DNA of 7,485 nucleotides from an uncultured Bacteroidota bacterium (GCA_937952445.1 CALGAA010000145.1:1-7485); one strand, 5' to 3'; positions 1-6,546 are shown, counted from the stretch's first letter. Program-made: numbers and translations. The notes: generated by a model not told the origin, from the letters alone.

Positions 1-1446
1 CCTCGTCGGGGCGAATATGGGTTTGATACCTGGCCTGCCGACGCCCATGAAAAAGGAAGAATTGGTGGGGCCAACAATTGGGCCGGGATGGCGATTGATC
101 CGCAAAATGAAATCCTTTTCGTCCCTACTGGATCTGCCTCTCCTGATTTTTACGGAGGCGATCGGGTGGGGCAAAATTTATTTGCTAATTCCATATTGGC
201 CTTGAATGCCCGAACAGGGGAACGGATCTGGCATTTTCAGGTTGTCCATCACGACATATGGGACCGGGATTTACCTGCTCCACCCAATTTGGTGTCGATC
301 CACCGGGAAGGTCGAGACATCCCGGCTGTAGCTCAGGTGACCAAATCGGGCCATGTATACGTACTCCATCGGTTGACCGGAGAACCTTTGTTTCCCGTGG
401 AAGAGGTAGCGGTGCCGGCTTCGACCATCCCCGGAGAAGAGGCCTGGCCCACCCAGCCCATTCCTTCCCTTCCTGTACCATTTAGTCGTCAATCGATTAC
501 CGAAGAGGAAATCAACCCGTATTCAGCGGATCGGGATTCGTTGACTGATCTGTGGCGCCATTCCAATAAAGAGCTTTACACCCCGCTCAGCACCGAGCCC
601 ACTTTTATTTTGCCCGGTAGTCACGGAGGTGCGGAATGGGGAGGTGCTGCCGCAGACCGGGAAGGCACGCTTTATATTAATTCAAATGAAATGGCCGTGG
701 TCTTCAGCTTGCGAAAAACGAATCGGCAGTCCGACGTTAATGCGGAATTGACGGGTTTGGAATTGTATCAGATACATTGCTCGACGTGCCATTTGCCCGA
801 TTGGCGGGGAGTTCCGGGAAGTGATTTTCCGCCATTGACTGACATCGGAAATCTTATGGATCGGGGAACTATCGCCACCATAATCGAGAATGGGAAAGGT
901 CGGATGACGGGGTTCCCTCAATTGTCTGACAAAGAAAAAGATCGGATCATCGATTTCCTTCTGGATCAAACCGATCAATCTTCCGAACCCGCGATGGAAA
1001 TGGAAGGCGATGAAAATGTGGAGTGGAAATTTAATGGGTACACCCGATTCCTGGATCGGGATGGTATGCCGGGGATATCGCCTCCGTGGGGTACGTTGAC
1101 CGCGATCGATCTCAGTACAGGCATACACAAATGGCGGATTCCACTTGGGGATTATAAAATGCCTGACGGTACCGTCCTGGAAGGAGCCGGTACACCGACG
1201 TATGGAGGACCTCTGGTGACCGAAAACGGGTTGTTGTTTATCGCTTCGACGACGGATAATTATTTCCGGGCTCTGGATAAAGAAACCGGGGAAGAATTGT
1301 GGAAAACCAGACTGCCTTTTGCCGGTTTCGCGACACCGAGTACGTACATGATCGATGGAATTCAGTATATTTCCATTTCGTGCGGCGGAGGGAAGGCCAA
1401 CGCACCGGAAGGCGATGCAATCGTGACTTTTGCCCTGGGAGATTAA
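1..1446 (+). CDS. PQQ-dependent dehydrogenase with inserted cytochrome c domain (5' end cut off by window)
   Basis: Periplasmic quinoprotein of the membrane glucose dehydrogenase type, which oxidises a sugar or alcohol with pyrroloquinoline quinone and passes electrons on. The frame is open from base 1, so about 230 N-terminal residues are probably missing; 481 are visible. Numbering from the window start, the family's HHD-WD-DLP segment is at residues 83-92 (its Asp is catalytic in relatives), and K115 in VTKSGHVYVL sits where a PQQ-contacting Lys is expected (inference). Propeller blades with A-D-TG--W repeats follow, for example AIDLSTGIHKWRIPLG. A class I cytochrome c domain occupies about residues 247-325: heme motif CSTCH at 260-264 and a likely distal Met ligand, M302, in GRMTGFP. 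The propeller resumes with PPWGTLTAIDL, so the cytochrome is an insertion, not a tail. Substrate cannot be told. The next gene starts 80 bp on, same strand. Confidence 0.93.
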   Translation, partial: PRRGEYGFDTWPADAHEKGRIGGANNWAGMAIDPQNEILFVPTGSASPDFYGGDRVGQNLFANSILALNARTGERIWHFQVVHHDIWDRDLPAPPNLVSIHREGRDIPAVAQVTKSGHVYVLHRLTGEPLFPVEEVAVPASTIPGEEAWPTQPIPSLPVPFSRQSITEEEINPYSADRDSLTDLWRHSNKELYTPLSTEPTFILPGSHGGAEWGGAAADREGTLYINSNEMAVVFSLRKTNRQSDVNAELTGLELYQIHCSTCHLPDWRGVPGSDFPPLTDIGNLMDRGTIATIIENGKGRMTGFPQLSDKEKDRIIDFLLDQTDQSSEPAMEMEGDENVEWKFNGYTRFLDRDGMPGISPPWGTLTAIDLSTGIHKWRIPLGDYKMPDGTVLEGAGTPTYGGPLVTENGLLFIASTTDNYFRALDKETGEELWKTRLPFAGFATPSTYMIDGIQYISISCGGGKANAPEGDAIVTFALGD

Positions 1447-1526
1447 GGTAGGACATATCCCCTGGAAGTACTGTGGCGGTACAGCATAGGATGAATTATT
1501 CTTTCATCATTTCATGAATATATTAT

Positions 1527-2363
1527 ATGAAATATCGAATTCTACCTTTTTTCTGGACTGGAGTTTTCTGCATGGCAGGGCTGTTGATATTATCCTCCGG
1601 AATTGCACAGGACCGGGAATATGTTCTTGTATGGGCGGACGAATTTGATCGGGATGGGCGACCTGATAGTTCCAATTGGATCTACGAACATGGATTTGTC
1701 CGAAATCAGGAAGACCAGTGGTATCAGGCCGAAAACGCCTGGATCGAAAACGGAAGGTTGATCATTGAAGCACGGCAGGAAACCCGTCCCAATCCCTGGT
1801 TTCAGCCGGAAAGTGAACACTGGACCCGAAGTCGATCGCATTATCATTATACCTCTGCGTGCCTTAAGACCAGGGGGAAACGAGCCTTCCAATACGGACG
1901 ATTTGAAATGCGGGCGAAAATTGATGTCAGACCCGGGATGTGGCCAGCCTTCTGGACCCTTGGGGTAGAAGGGGAATGGCCATCTGGTGGGGAGTGCGAT
2001 ATAATGGAGTATTTCCGCGGGATGTTGCTCGCGAATTTTGCCTGGTGTTCTGAACGAAGGTATGTTCCGATATGGGATGATTCCCGGTTGCCGATCGATT
2101 CACTTGGTGAGGGCTGGGCTGATGAATTTCATGTTTGGCGTTTGGATTGGGATGAAAAGTCGATGAAAATTTACGTCGATGACCGATTGCTCAATGAAGT
2201 CGATTTGTCTGATACGGTCAACCGGGGTGATCATAAAAATCCGTTCCACCAACCCCATTATCTTTTGTTGAACCTGGCAATAGGAGGAGCGAATGGAGGA
2301 GATCCGTCGAAAACCGAGTTCCCTGCCCGTTTTGAAGTCGACTATGTTCGGGTTTATCAATGA
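1527..2363 (+). CDS. secreted GH16 family glycoside hydrolase, laminarinase/beta-glucanase-like
   Basis: Likely endo-acting hydrolase of beta-1,3 or mixed-linkage glucans (or a related GH16 substrate), exported by Sec. At 278 residues it is a complete single-domain GH16. Residues 1-28 are a signal peptide (hydrophobic core about 6-26, likely cut near GIAQ); C15 is not in a lipobox, so it is probably not a lipoprotein. GH16 landmarks in order: W-DEF at 36-40, WYQAEN at 65-70, NGRLIIEAR at 75-83, YGRFEMRAKI at 123-132, GMWPAFWTLG at 137-146, the active-site E-x-D-x-x-E at 156-161 (E156 nucleophile, D158, E161 acid/base), HYLLLNLAIGG at 244-254 and the C-terminal VDYVRVYQ. Oddity: the residue after E156 is Cys instead of the usual Ile/Leu/Val. 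The start ATG is preceded by AT-rich sequence without a Shine-Dalgarno, as is normal in Bacteroidota. It may be cotranscribed with the dehydrogenase. It converges with the next gene. Confidence 0.93.
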   Translation: MKYRILPFFWTGVFCMAGLLILSSGIAQDREYVLVWADEFDRDGRPDSSNWIYEHGFVRNQEDQWYQAENAWIENGRLIIEARQETRPNPWFQPESEHWTRSRSHYHYTSACLKTRGKRAFQYGRFEMRAKIDVRPGMWPAFWTLGVEGEWPSGGECDIMEYFRGMLLANFAWCSERRYVPIWDDSRLPIDSLGEGWADEFHVWRLDWDEKSMKIYVDDRLLNEVDLSDTVNRGDHKNPFHQPHYLLLNLAIGGANGGDPSKTEFPARFEVDYVRVYQ

Positions 2364-2403
2364 GAACCTCACATCAATAGGTCGGACCTGGCGGATATGA
2401 TTT

Positions 2404-2424
2404 TTCCCCAATCATTGGAGGGAA
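2404..2424. terminator. possible weak terminator hairpin between convergent genes
   Basis: In the 68 bp between the two facing stop codons, TTCCC (2404-2408) can pair with GGGAA (2420-2424), with a few further A-T pairs inside and a small bulge. On the plus strand it is followed by a T-containing run, ATGTTTATTTA. It is short and has no clean U-tract, so this is only a candidate for ending the GH16 transcript. Confidence 0.3.
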
Positions 2425-2431
2425 TGTTTAT

Positions 2432-3184
2432 TTACTCAAACGTCAATCGACCAAAAAATGCCGGTTGATGAAAACTTGGACGATCCGTATCGATGCGATT
2501 CCAGCTCAGAAAGTGGGGCGTTACGGTTTCATCTCCGCATTTGAAGAAATTGGCATTCATAACCTTCCCTTCCAGGTCCCGGATGTCATCGTGGGTCAAA
2601 ATAGAAGCGGGTATTACGACGGTCAATTCCCATGAAATTTCCCCGTTTTTCATATCCAGCGGGTCAGTTCCAAGACTGGAATATGTGCGAACTTCCGACT
2701 CGATCACAGCAGGGTCCAGAAATTCCCGTTCCCGGACATTTTGCCCGTAAGCGAGATGCGTGGTTCCAATGGCATTAAATTCGAAATTGTAGTAGTGACC
2801 ATTTTGCTGCGGGTCAATAAAAAATTCAACGCAACTATCGAGATGAGTGGAGCTGTTGGTTTGTGTTTTTCGGGCTAAAACGTGTTTTTCTGTTACGTAG
2901 AACGTCAACCAAATTTCCTGTCCTACATGACCAATCCTGAATTGAACCTTTGGTTTATAGGGGAAATCGGTCCAATTGATCTCATCTATGGTATGGAGAG
3001 GAACCTGTTGTTCCAGCACCTGATTGATGGATTCAATTTGTGGATGATCGGTCACGGATATTTTCGGTACTGTGATTTCTTTCATTGAATGATTTTGCGT
3101 GTTTTGAGTTGCCCCTGGATATGCAAAAAACATAAGGCATACCGGAAGGGCAAGAAAAAACCGGAAAGATAAAAATTTATCCAT
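2432..3184 (-). CDS. secreted CBM9-like carbohydrate-binding protein (DOMON-type fold)
   Basis: Exported protein, 250 residues, with a signal peptide at 1-27 (core LSFRFFLALPVCLMFFAYPG; C16 is not in a lipobox) and one family 9-like carbohydrate-binding module filling the rest. Features typical of the Bacteroidota stand-alone CBM9-like proteins: VQFRIGHVGQEIWLTFYVTEK at about 80-100 (first strands), the D-CVEFFIDP block at 116-125, YYNFEFNAIGT at 131-141, the FFKCGD block at 213-218, and the closing PHFLSWNRI then FHQPAFFGRLTFE. No catalytic domain is attached. It probably binds sugar ends in the periplasm or at the cell surface; the ligand is unknown. It lies 62 bp downstream of pncB on the same strand and could share its transcript. 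An internal ATG (residue 34) would remove the signal peptide, so the longer start is preferred. Confidence 0.85.
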   Translation of the reverse strand: MDKFLSFRFFLALPVCLMFFAYPGATQNTQNHSMKEITVPKISVTDHPQIESINQVLEQQVPLHTIDEINWTDFPYKPKVQFRIGHVGQEIWLTFYVTEKHVLARKTQTNSSTHLDSCVEFFIDPQQNGHYYNFEFNAIGTTHLAYGQNVREREFLDPAVIESEVRTYSSLGTDPLDMKNGEISWELTVVIPASILTHDDIRDLEGKVMNANFFKCGDETVTPHFLSWNRIDTDRPSFHQPAFFGRLTFE

Positions 3185-3246
3185 AGGGAGTGAATTTAAA
3201 ACGAAACTGAAATGGGATGCCAGAACCCACTGTAACGCCCGGAGCT

Positions 3247-4668
3247 TTATTTCATCGAAATATGTTCTTCAATTAAACGCGTGCGTTCTGCTTTCAATTT
3301 TTCGCTAATGCCAATTTTGTATATATGCGGGAAATCGAATCGTTTGTACTCCTGAGGCAATTTTTCTAATTGCGCAAGATGATACGCCCGGGCATCCTGC
3401 CACGTGCCGCGTTGCCCAATACGGTGCCCGTTTTCCATCACTTTGTGAAGAAGCGGGACCATCTCAAATTTGTCCAGTTCAAGTTGTTTAATATCATCGA
3501 TAGGATGGAACATTTTGTCTACTCGTTTCTCATCGGACAAAGTAATCGCATCAGCACCAAAAAAAGTCCCATCTTTCTGTAGTACTCTGAAAACTTGTTT
3601 TTGATGGGGCAAATTCATTTTGGCGATATTCTCCGAAAACTTGATCCTCGGTTTGCCCGCTGAATAGCACAGTTTGTAAACGCCATCCAGATTTGCGTCG
3701 GGATTTCCAGTGACCAAATTGGTGCCTACGCCGTATACATCAATCGGAGCTTCCTGGCTAATCAGGCTCCTGATGATGTATTCATCCAACTGATTTGATG
3801 CCGATATTTTCACGTAATCGAGCCCGGCTTCATCCAGCATTTTGCGTGATTCTTTGGCCAGATAAGCCAAATCTCCGCTATCGAGGCGAATCCCATACAA
3901 TCTTTGACCCTGTTTTTCCATTTCCAATCCGACTTTGATGGCATTGGGGACACCACTTCGGAGGGTATTGTACGTATCAACCAGGAGGATGCAATTTTCC
4001 GGTCGATGTCTGGCAAAGGTTTGGAAGGCCCGTAATTCATCCTCATAGTTTTGGATAAACGAATGGGCCATAGTTCCCGAAACCGGAATGCCGTAATCTC
4101 GTCCTGCGATGGTATTGCTGGTTCCGTCAAATCCTCCCACCATACATGCCCGGCTGGCGGAATATCCGCCGAGCGCCTGGGCCCGACGAAGCCCAAAATC
4201 GAGCAGTAGCGCATCACCTGCAGCCAGGCGGATTCTACTGGCTTTGGTAGCGATCAGGGTTTGGAAATTCAGGATGTTTAGCAAAACGGTTTCCACGATC
4301 TGGGCTTCGATGATGGAACCCTTCACCATCAGAATTGGGCGAGTAGGAAATACCAGGTCACCTTCCCGACTGGCATAAATTTCTCCCCTAAATCGAAAAC
4401 CCTTCAGGTATTCCAAAAACCTGGGATCCAGACCCTGGTCTTTTAGAAATTGAATATCTTCTTCGTTAAACCGCAGGTTTTGCACGACCTCAAGAGCTTC
4501 CTCCAGTCCGGCGAAAACAGCATATCCTCCTTCGAAGGGCAAATCGCGGAAATGATAATCAAATATGGCAGTGTTTTCCTCTTGTCCATCCAGGTAATAA
4601 ACCTGAGCCATGGTCAACTGATATTGATCGGTGTACGTGCCGGAGAGGTGTAGGTCAAATAAGCTCAT
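3247..4668 (-). CDS. pncB: nicotinate phosphoribosyltransferase
   Basis: Cytoplasmic NAD-salvage enzyme (EC 6.3.4.21): nicotinate + PRPP + ATP give nicotinate mononucleotide, ADP, Pi and PPi (Preiss-Handler pathway). At 473 residues it is full length. Seen in order: the N-terminal TDQYQLTMAQ (13-22) typical of this family; FDGTSN (180-185); SGTMAHSF (197-204), where H202 matches the phosphorylated histidine; VDTYNT (230-235); RLDSGDL (261-267); and GVGTNLVT (313-320), which forms part of the phosphoribosyl-binding site. There is no signal peptide. All motifs are intact, so it should be active. A TAnnTTTG-type element lies about 40 bp upstream of the start, suggesting its own promoter even though it follows the GH20-like gene by 124 bp on the same strand. 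Its position among secreted carbohydrate-active genes is unusual; nothing in the sequence explains it. Confidence 0.96.
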   Translation of the reverse strand: MSLFDLHLSGTYTDQYQLTMAQVYYLDGQEENTAIFDYHFRDLPFEGGYAVFAGLEEALEVVQNLRFNEEDIQFLKDQGLDPRFLEYLKGFRFRGEIYASREGDLVFPTRPILMVKGSIIEAQIVETVLLNILNFQTLIATKASRIRLAAGDALLLDFGLRRAQALGGYSASRACMVGGFDGTSNTIAGRDYGIPVSGTMAHSFIQNYEDELRAFQTFARHRPENCILLVDTYNTLRSGVPNAIKVGLEMEKQGQRLYGIRLDSGDLAYLAKESRKMLDEAGLDYVKISASNQLDEYIIRSLISQEAPIDVYGVGTNLVTGNPDANLDGVYKLCYSAGKPRIKFSENIAKMNLPHQKQVFRVLQKDGTFFGADAITLSDEKRVDKMFHPIDDIKQLELDKFEMVPLLHKVMENGHRIGQRGTWQDARAYHLAQLEKLPQEYKRFDFPHIYKIGISEKLKAERTRLIEEHISMK

Positions 4669-4706
4669 TAGTATGGGTTTTGTCCAATAAAATGGATTCT
4701 CCGCAT

Positions 4707-4714
4707 CAAATGTA
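4707..4714 (-). promoter_or_regulatory. candidate Bacteroidota -7 promoter element for pncB
   Basis: On the minus strand this reads TACATTTG, an exact match to the TAnnTTTG -7 consensus of Bacteroidota housekeeping promoters. It is centred about 40 bp upstream of the pncB start, which would leave a leader of roughly 30 nt. No exact TTTG -33 element is present at the expected distance upstream, so the call rests on one box. Confidence 0.4.
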
Positions 4715-4759
4715 TTAAAAATCTGTGGTGCTGATGGGATTTGTTACCTTTCTCTTTTC

Positions 4760-4789
4760 CACCCTGTGTTTCATGTCATTGGAAGGGTG
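4760..4789. other. inverted repeat in the gap between the GH20-like gene and pncB
   Basis: CACCCT (4760-4765) and AGGGTG (4784-4789) form a perfect 6-bp stem around an 18-nt loop just past the stop of the GH20-like gene. On the minus strand it is followed by GAAAAGAG, not by a T-run, so it is not a textbook intrinsic terminator. It may stabilise or end the upstream transcript. Confidence 0.3.
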
Positions 4790-4792
4790 ATA

Positions 4793-5881
4793 TTATGGTT
4801 GTGTCCACCGATTACTGAGCGCACGAAAACAGTGTCCCGAATTGTTTTGGGTTTCCTCCGTGGCCGAATTCTGGTATTCGGTCATGAATAGTTCGGCGGA
4901 TGACCAAACCGTCTGGATCATTCCCATGTATTTCGAAGACATTTCCGGGGTGGAATTTGCAATCAATTGACGGGTCATGGCGTCTTGTTGCAAGGCAATT
5001 TCCGGGTTTCGCCAGGGACAGGTCAGCACCCTGAATCCCCGGGCTGCAAACAATACCGCAGTAGGGTCAGCGCGTTCGTAATGCCAGTCACAAATCACAA
5101 CCTCTTTGTTTATCCTGTCTATAGCCTGCCACGTATTGTTGTAGCTGCCTTCCCAAAGACCGATGCCCGTCGTCCGTCCATCGATGAGTCTGTCTCCCCA
5201 CATCCACAATTCCTTTCCCTGCTGATTCAGATGATGATGGATACGATTGACTTCATTGGCAAAAAGGACGGCCGGATCAAAGCCGTGGCATCTGCTGCAG
5301 TTTTCATGGCCGATGTAAAAAACCTCATCCAGCCCCGCGTGGAAAGCGTCACTTTCAAAAACCTCTGTAATTTCATCGACCAGGTCCCATATCACAGCAT
5401 GTACATCCGGGTGTCTCGTGCAATAGCTTTTGCAATACAATCCATCTTCGTTGGGCCAAACGTACTTTTCAGGAAGCTGTATATCGGGTGTCTCATCAAA
5501 TTCGGGGTAAACCTCCAGTAATTTACCGAGGTTGGAATGCCAGGACTGGTGACCCAGCAAATTTATCTGTGGGATGAGCCGGATTCCATGATTGCGACAG
5601 GAAGTGACAAGTTGTTTCACCTGTTCCTTACTCAGTGCATTCGAACTGATAAGTTCAGGTCGTGATTCGTATTGATATCGAAAATCGATTCTGAGAATCA
5701 ATGTATTTACACCGGCCGGCGCCAGTTCCTGTTCGATGAAGGTTGCAAAGTTTTCAACCGTCGTGTTTGAAGGAGCTGCGATGCATAAGCCTCTTACCGG
5801 ATATGGTGATTGGGTATACATTGGGCCAACCATTAATAGAACCAGGAAAATTAGTGTTGTTGTAATCGGTCTGTGACTCAT
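4793..5881 (-). CDS. secreted GH20-like glycosidase (beta-N-acetylhexosaminidase family catalytic domain)
   Basis: Exported enzyme whose (beta/alpha)8 barrel matches family 20 glycoside hydrolases, which use a neighbouring Asp-Glu pair and the substrate's 2-acetamido group. Signal peptide at about residues 1-24 (core TTTLIFLVLLMVGPMYTQ). The mature chain starts as a GH20 barrel does (YPVRGLCI at 27-34). Then come LILRIDFRYQYESRPE at 61-76, the strand RLIPQINLLGHQSWH at 101-115, the catalytic HAGLDE at 181-186 (D185-E186), LWMWGDRL at 225-232 and VICDWHY at 262-268. At 362 residues it is shorter than typical GH20 enzymes and lacks the N-terminal GH20b domain. Four cysteines lie in two pairs flanking the active-site strand (C150/C154 and C195/C198). 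Substrate is uncertain; activity on an N-acetylhexosamine is a family-based guess. Its ATG overlaps the stop of a short upstream open frame (ATGA). Confidence 0.8.
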   Translation of the reverse strand: MSHRPITTTLIFLVLLMVGPMYTQSPYPVRGLCIAAPSNTTVENFATFIEQELAPAGVNTLILRIDFRYQYESRPELISSNALSKEQVKQLVTSCRNHGIRLIPQINLLGHQSWHSNLGKLLEVYPEFDETPDIQLPEKYVWPNEDGLYCKSYCTRHPDVHAVIWDLVDEITEVFESDAFHAGLDEVFYIGHENCSRCHGFDPAVLFANEVNRIHHHLNQQGKELWMWGDRLIDGRTTGIGLWEGSYNNTWQAIDRINKEVVICDWHYERADPTAVLFAARGFRVLTCPWRNPEIALQQDAMTRQLIANSTPEMSSKYMGMIQTVWSSAELFMTEYQNSATEETQNNSGHCFRALSNRWTQP

Positions 5882-6087
5882 CGCATGAAGTTGGTCGTGA
5901 TTAAAATATTTTCTTTGCCTATGGACCGCGGAATTTGGGCTAGATTTCGTTTTATGGCCAGGGCTTGGAACTCGTGGAAGTCTTTATCAATCGCATATCT
6001 CTCCCCCGACGGTGAATCAATCTCACCAGAGTCGATGCGAATTGGTTGACTATAAATATACAAACCAATCGTGGCATTCTGCAACAA
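5878..6087 (-). pseudogene. short open stretch, possible remnant of a GH42-type beta-galactosidase
   Basis: An open stretch of about 69 codons on the minus strand with no ATG near its 5' end (only TTG codons) and a stop 12 nt further upstream at 6100-6102. Its C-terminal half contains DFHEFQALAIKR and ends in ILITTNFMR. From memory this resembles the GH42 beta-galactosidase segment where a D-xxF-x-S helix leads into a strand reading (I/V)T(T/H)NFMG. In an intact GH42 several hundred residues would follow, but here a stop comes at once, and that stop overlaps the start of the GH20-like gene by 4 bp. I see no further GH42 pieces in the other frames upstream. The alternative is chance similarity in a non-coding leader. 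Confidence 0.3.
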
Positions 6088-6135
6088 TTTTTCTTGATCT
6101 CACAATTGAAGACACAGGGTCGAAGAGCCCTATCT

Positions 6136-6163
6136 AAAAAGGATTCTGTCGTTGGTAGACAGA
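6136..6163 (-). terminator. terminator-like hairpin on the minus strand
   Basis: TCTGTC (6145-6150) and GACAGA (6158-6163) form a perfect 6-bp stem with a 7-nt loop. Read on the minus strand the stem is followed, after ATCC, by TTTTT (complement of A6136-6140). That is the layout of a weak intrinsic terminator for a transcript coming from the right, but no minus-strand gene is visible there. Confidence 0.3.
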
Positions 6164-6345
6164 GAAAATCGGTGTATTGGGGCATAAGAAATTATGAAAG
6201 TGAGCAGTAATTCCAAATTAAATTATATGTATGATAATATGTGTAGAAATTATGTGAGTTAAATAGCTGTTTTTAAAAATTAAGGCAATTTTTATCTAAC
6301 GCTTTTAAAGTAATGAGTGCCCATCTTATTTGGATAATGCTTTGA

Positions 6346-6407
6346 AAATCCGTATATACCCTATTGACGCCTCAAAAGAAAGTGGCGTGTGTCTTATTTA
6401 CGGATTT
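6346..6407 (+). other. nested inverted repeat, possible structured RNA upstream of the sigma factor gene
   Basis: Outer arms AAATCCGTA (6346-6354) and TACGGATTT (6399-6407) are perfect 9-bp complements. Between them ACGCC (6367-6371) and GGCGT (6384-6388) form a second stem around a 12-nt loop. The two stems are properly nested, giving a 62-nt two-stem element, and G6366 plus the GTGTC after the inner stem add further pairing options. Either strand could fold this way. The plus strand is favoured only because a terminator-like hairpin and then the sigma factor gene lie downstream. The match to a known RNA family is unknown. Confidence 0.35.
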
Positions 6408-6445
6408 ATGATCTACTACTCCCCACAGGAAACTTAATCGTTTAT

Positions 6446-6481
6446 TAAAACCACCGTCACCATTGGTTTTTGGTGGTTTTA
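6446..6481 (+). terminator. terminator-like or attenuator-like hairpin before the sigma factor gene
   Basis: TAAAACCACC (6446-6455) and GGTGGTTTTA (6472-6481) are perfect 10-bp complements around a 16-nt loop. The G+C core CCACC/GGTGG flanked by an A-run and a T-run is the usual shape of a bidirectional intrinsic terminator. CACC at 6458-6461 can pair with the same GGTG (6472-6475), giving a competing shorter stem. No gene ends just upstream on the plus strand, so it would end an untranslated transcript or attenuate the sigma factor leader. Confidence 0.4.
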
Positions 6482-6487
6482 GGATAT

Positions 6488-6546
6488 TCAAAACGGTGTT
6501 GCTATTCTTCAAAAGTCAAAATTATTTTTAAAATATCTCAAAACGG
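6488..6546. repeat. 9-bp direct repeat TCAAAACGG, two copies 50 bp apart
   Basis: TCAAAACGG occurs at 6488-6496 and 6538-6546, with start-to-start spacing of exactly 50 bp (close to five helical turns). The copies are preceded by ATAT and ATATC respectively, so the similarity extends to about 13 bp with one inserted base. The position, 85-143 bp upstream of the sigma factor start, fits a regulator-binding or promoter region, but chance is not excluded. Confidence 0.3.

Noticed and set aside
682..1128. 148-codon open frame on the minus strand
   Set aside because: Antisense to the PQQ dehydrogenase and its cytochrome domain; arginine- and proline-rich shadow translation without recognisable motifs.
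1471..1488. CTGT/ACAG inverted repeat between the dehydrogenase and GH16 genes
   Set aside because: A 4-bp stem without a following T-run; too weak to call a terminator.
3213..3229. TGGG/CCCA inverted repeat between pncB and the CBM9-like gene as a terminator
   Set aside because: Only 4 bp of stem with a 9-nt loop and no continuous T-run on the minus strand; easily expected by chance.
3810..4217. 135-codon open frame on the minus strand
   Set aside because: An alternative frame inside pncB, which has all its motifs intact in the other frame.
5288..5299. CSRCH in the GH20-like protein (residues 195-199) as a c-type heme attachment motif
   Set aside because: It follows directly after the GH20 catalytic HAGLDE strand in a barrel enzyme, with no cytochrome-like helix or distal Met context. 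The cysteines are more likely structural.
4967..5521. 184-codon open frame on the plus strand
   Set aside because: It lies wholly antisense to the GH20-like gene, whose protein has clear family motifs; the antisense translation shows no domain-like pattern.
5952..6185. 77-codon minus-strand frame upstream of the GH20-like gene
   Set aside because: The translation is rich in Cys, Arg and Leu with no domain pattern or signal peptide, and it overlaps the better candidate frame ending at 5878.
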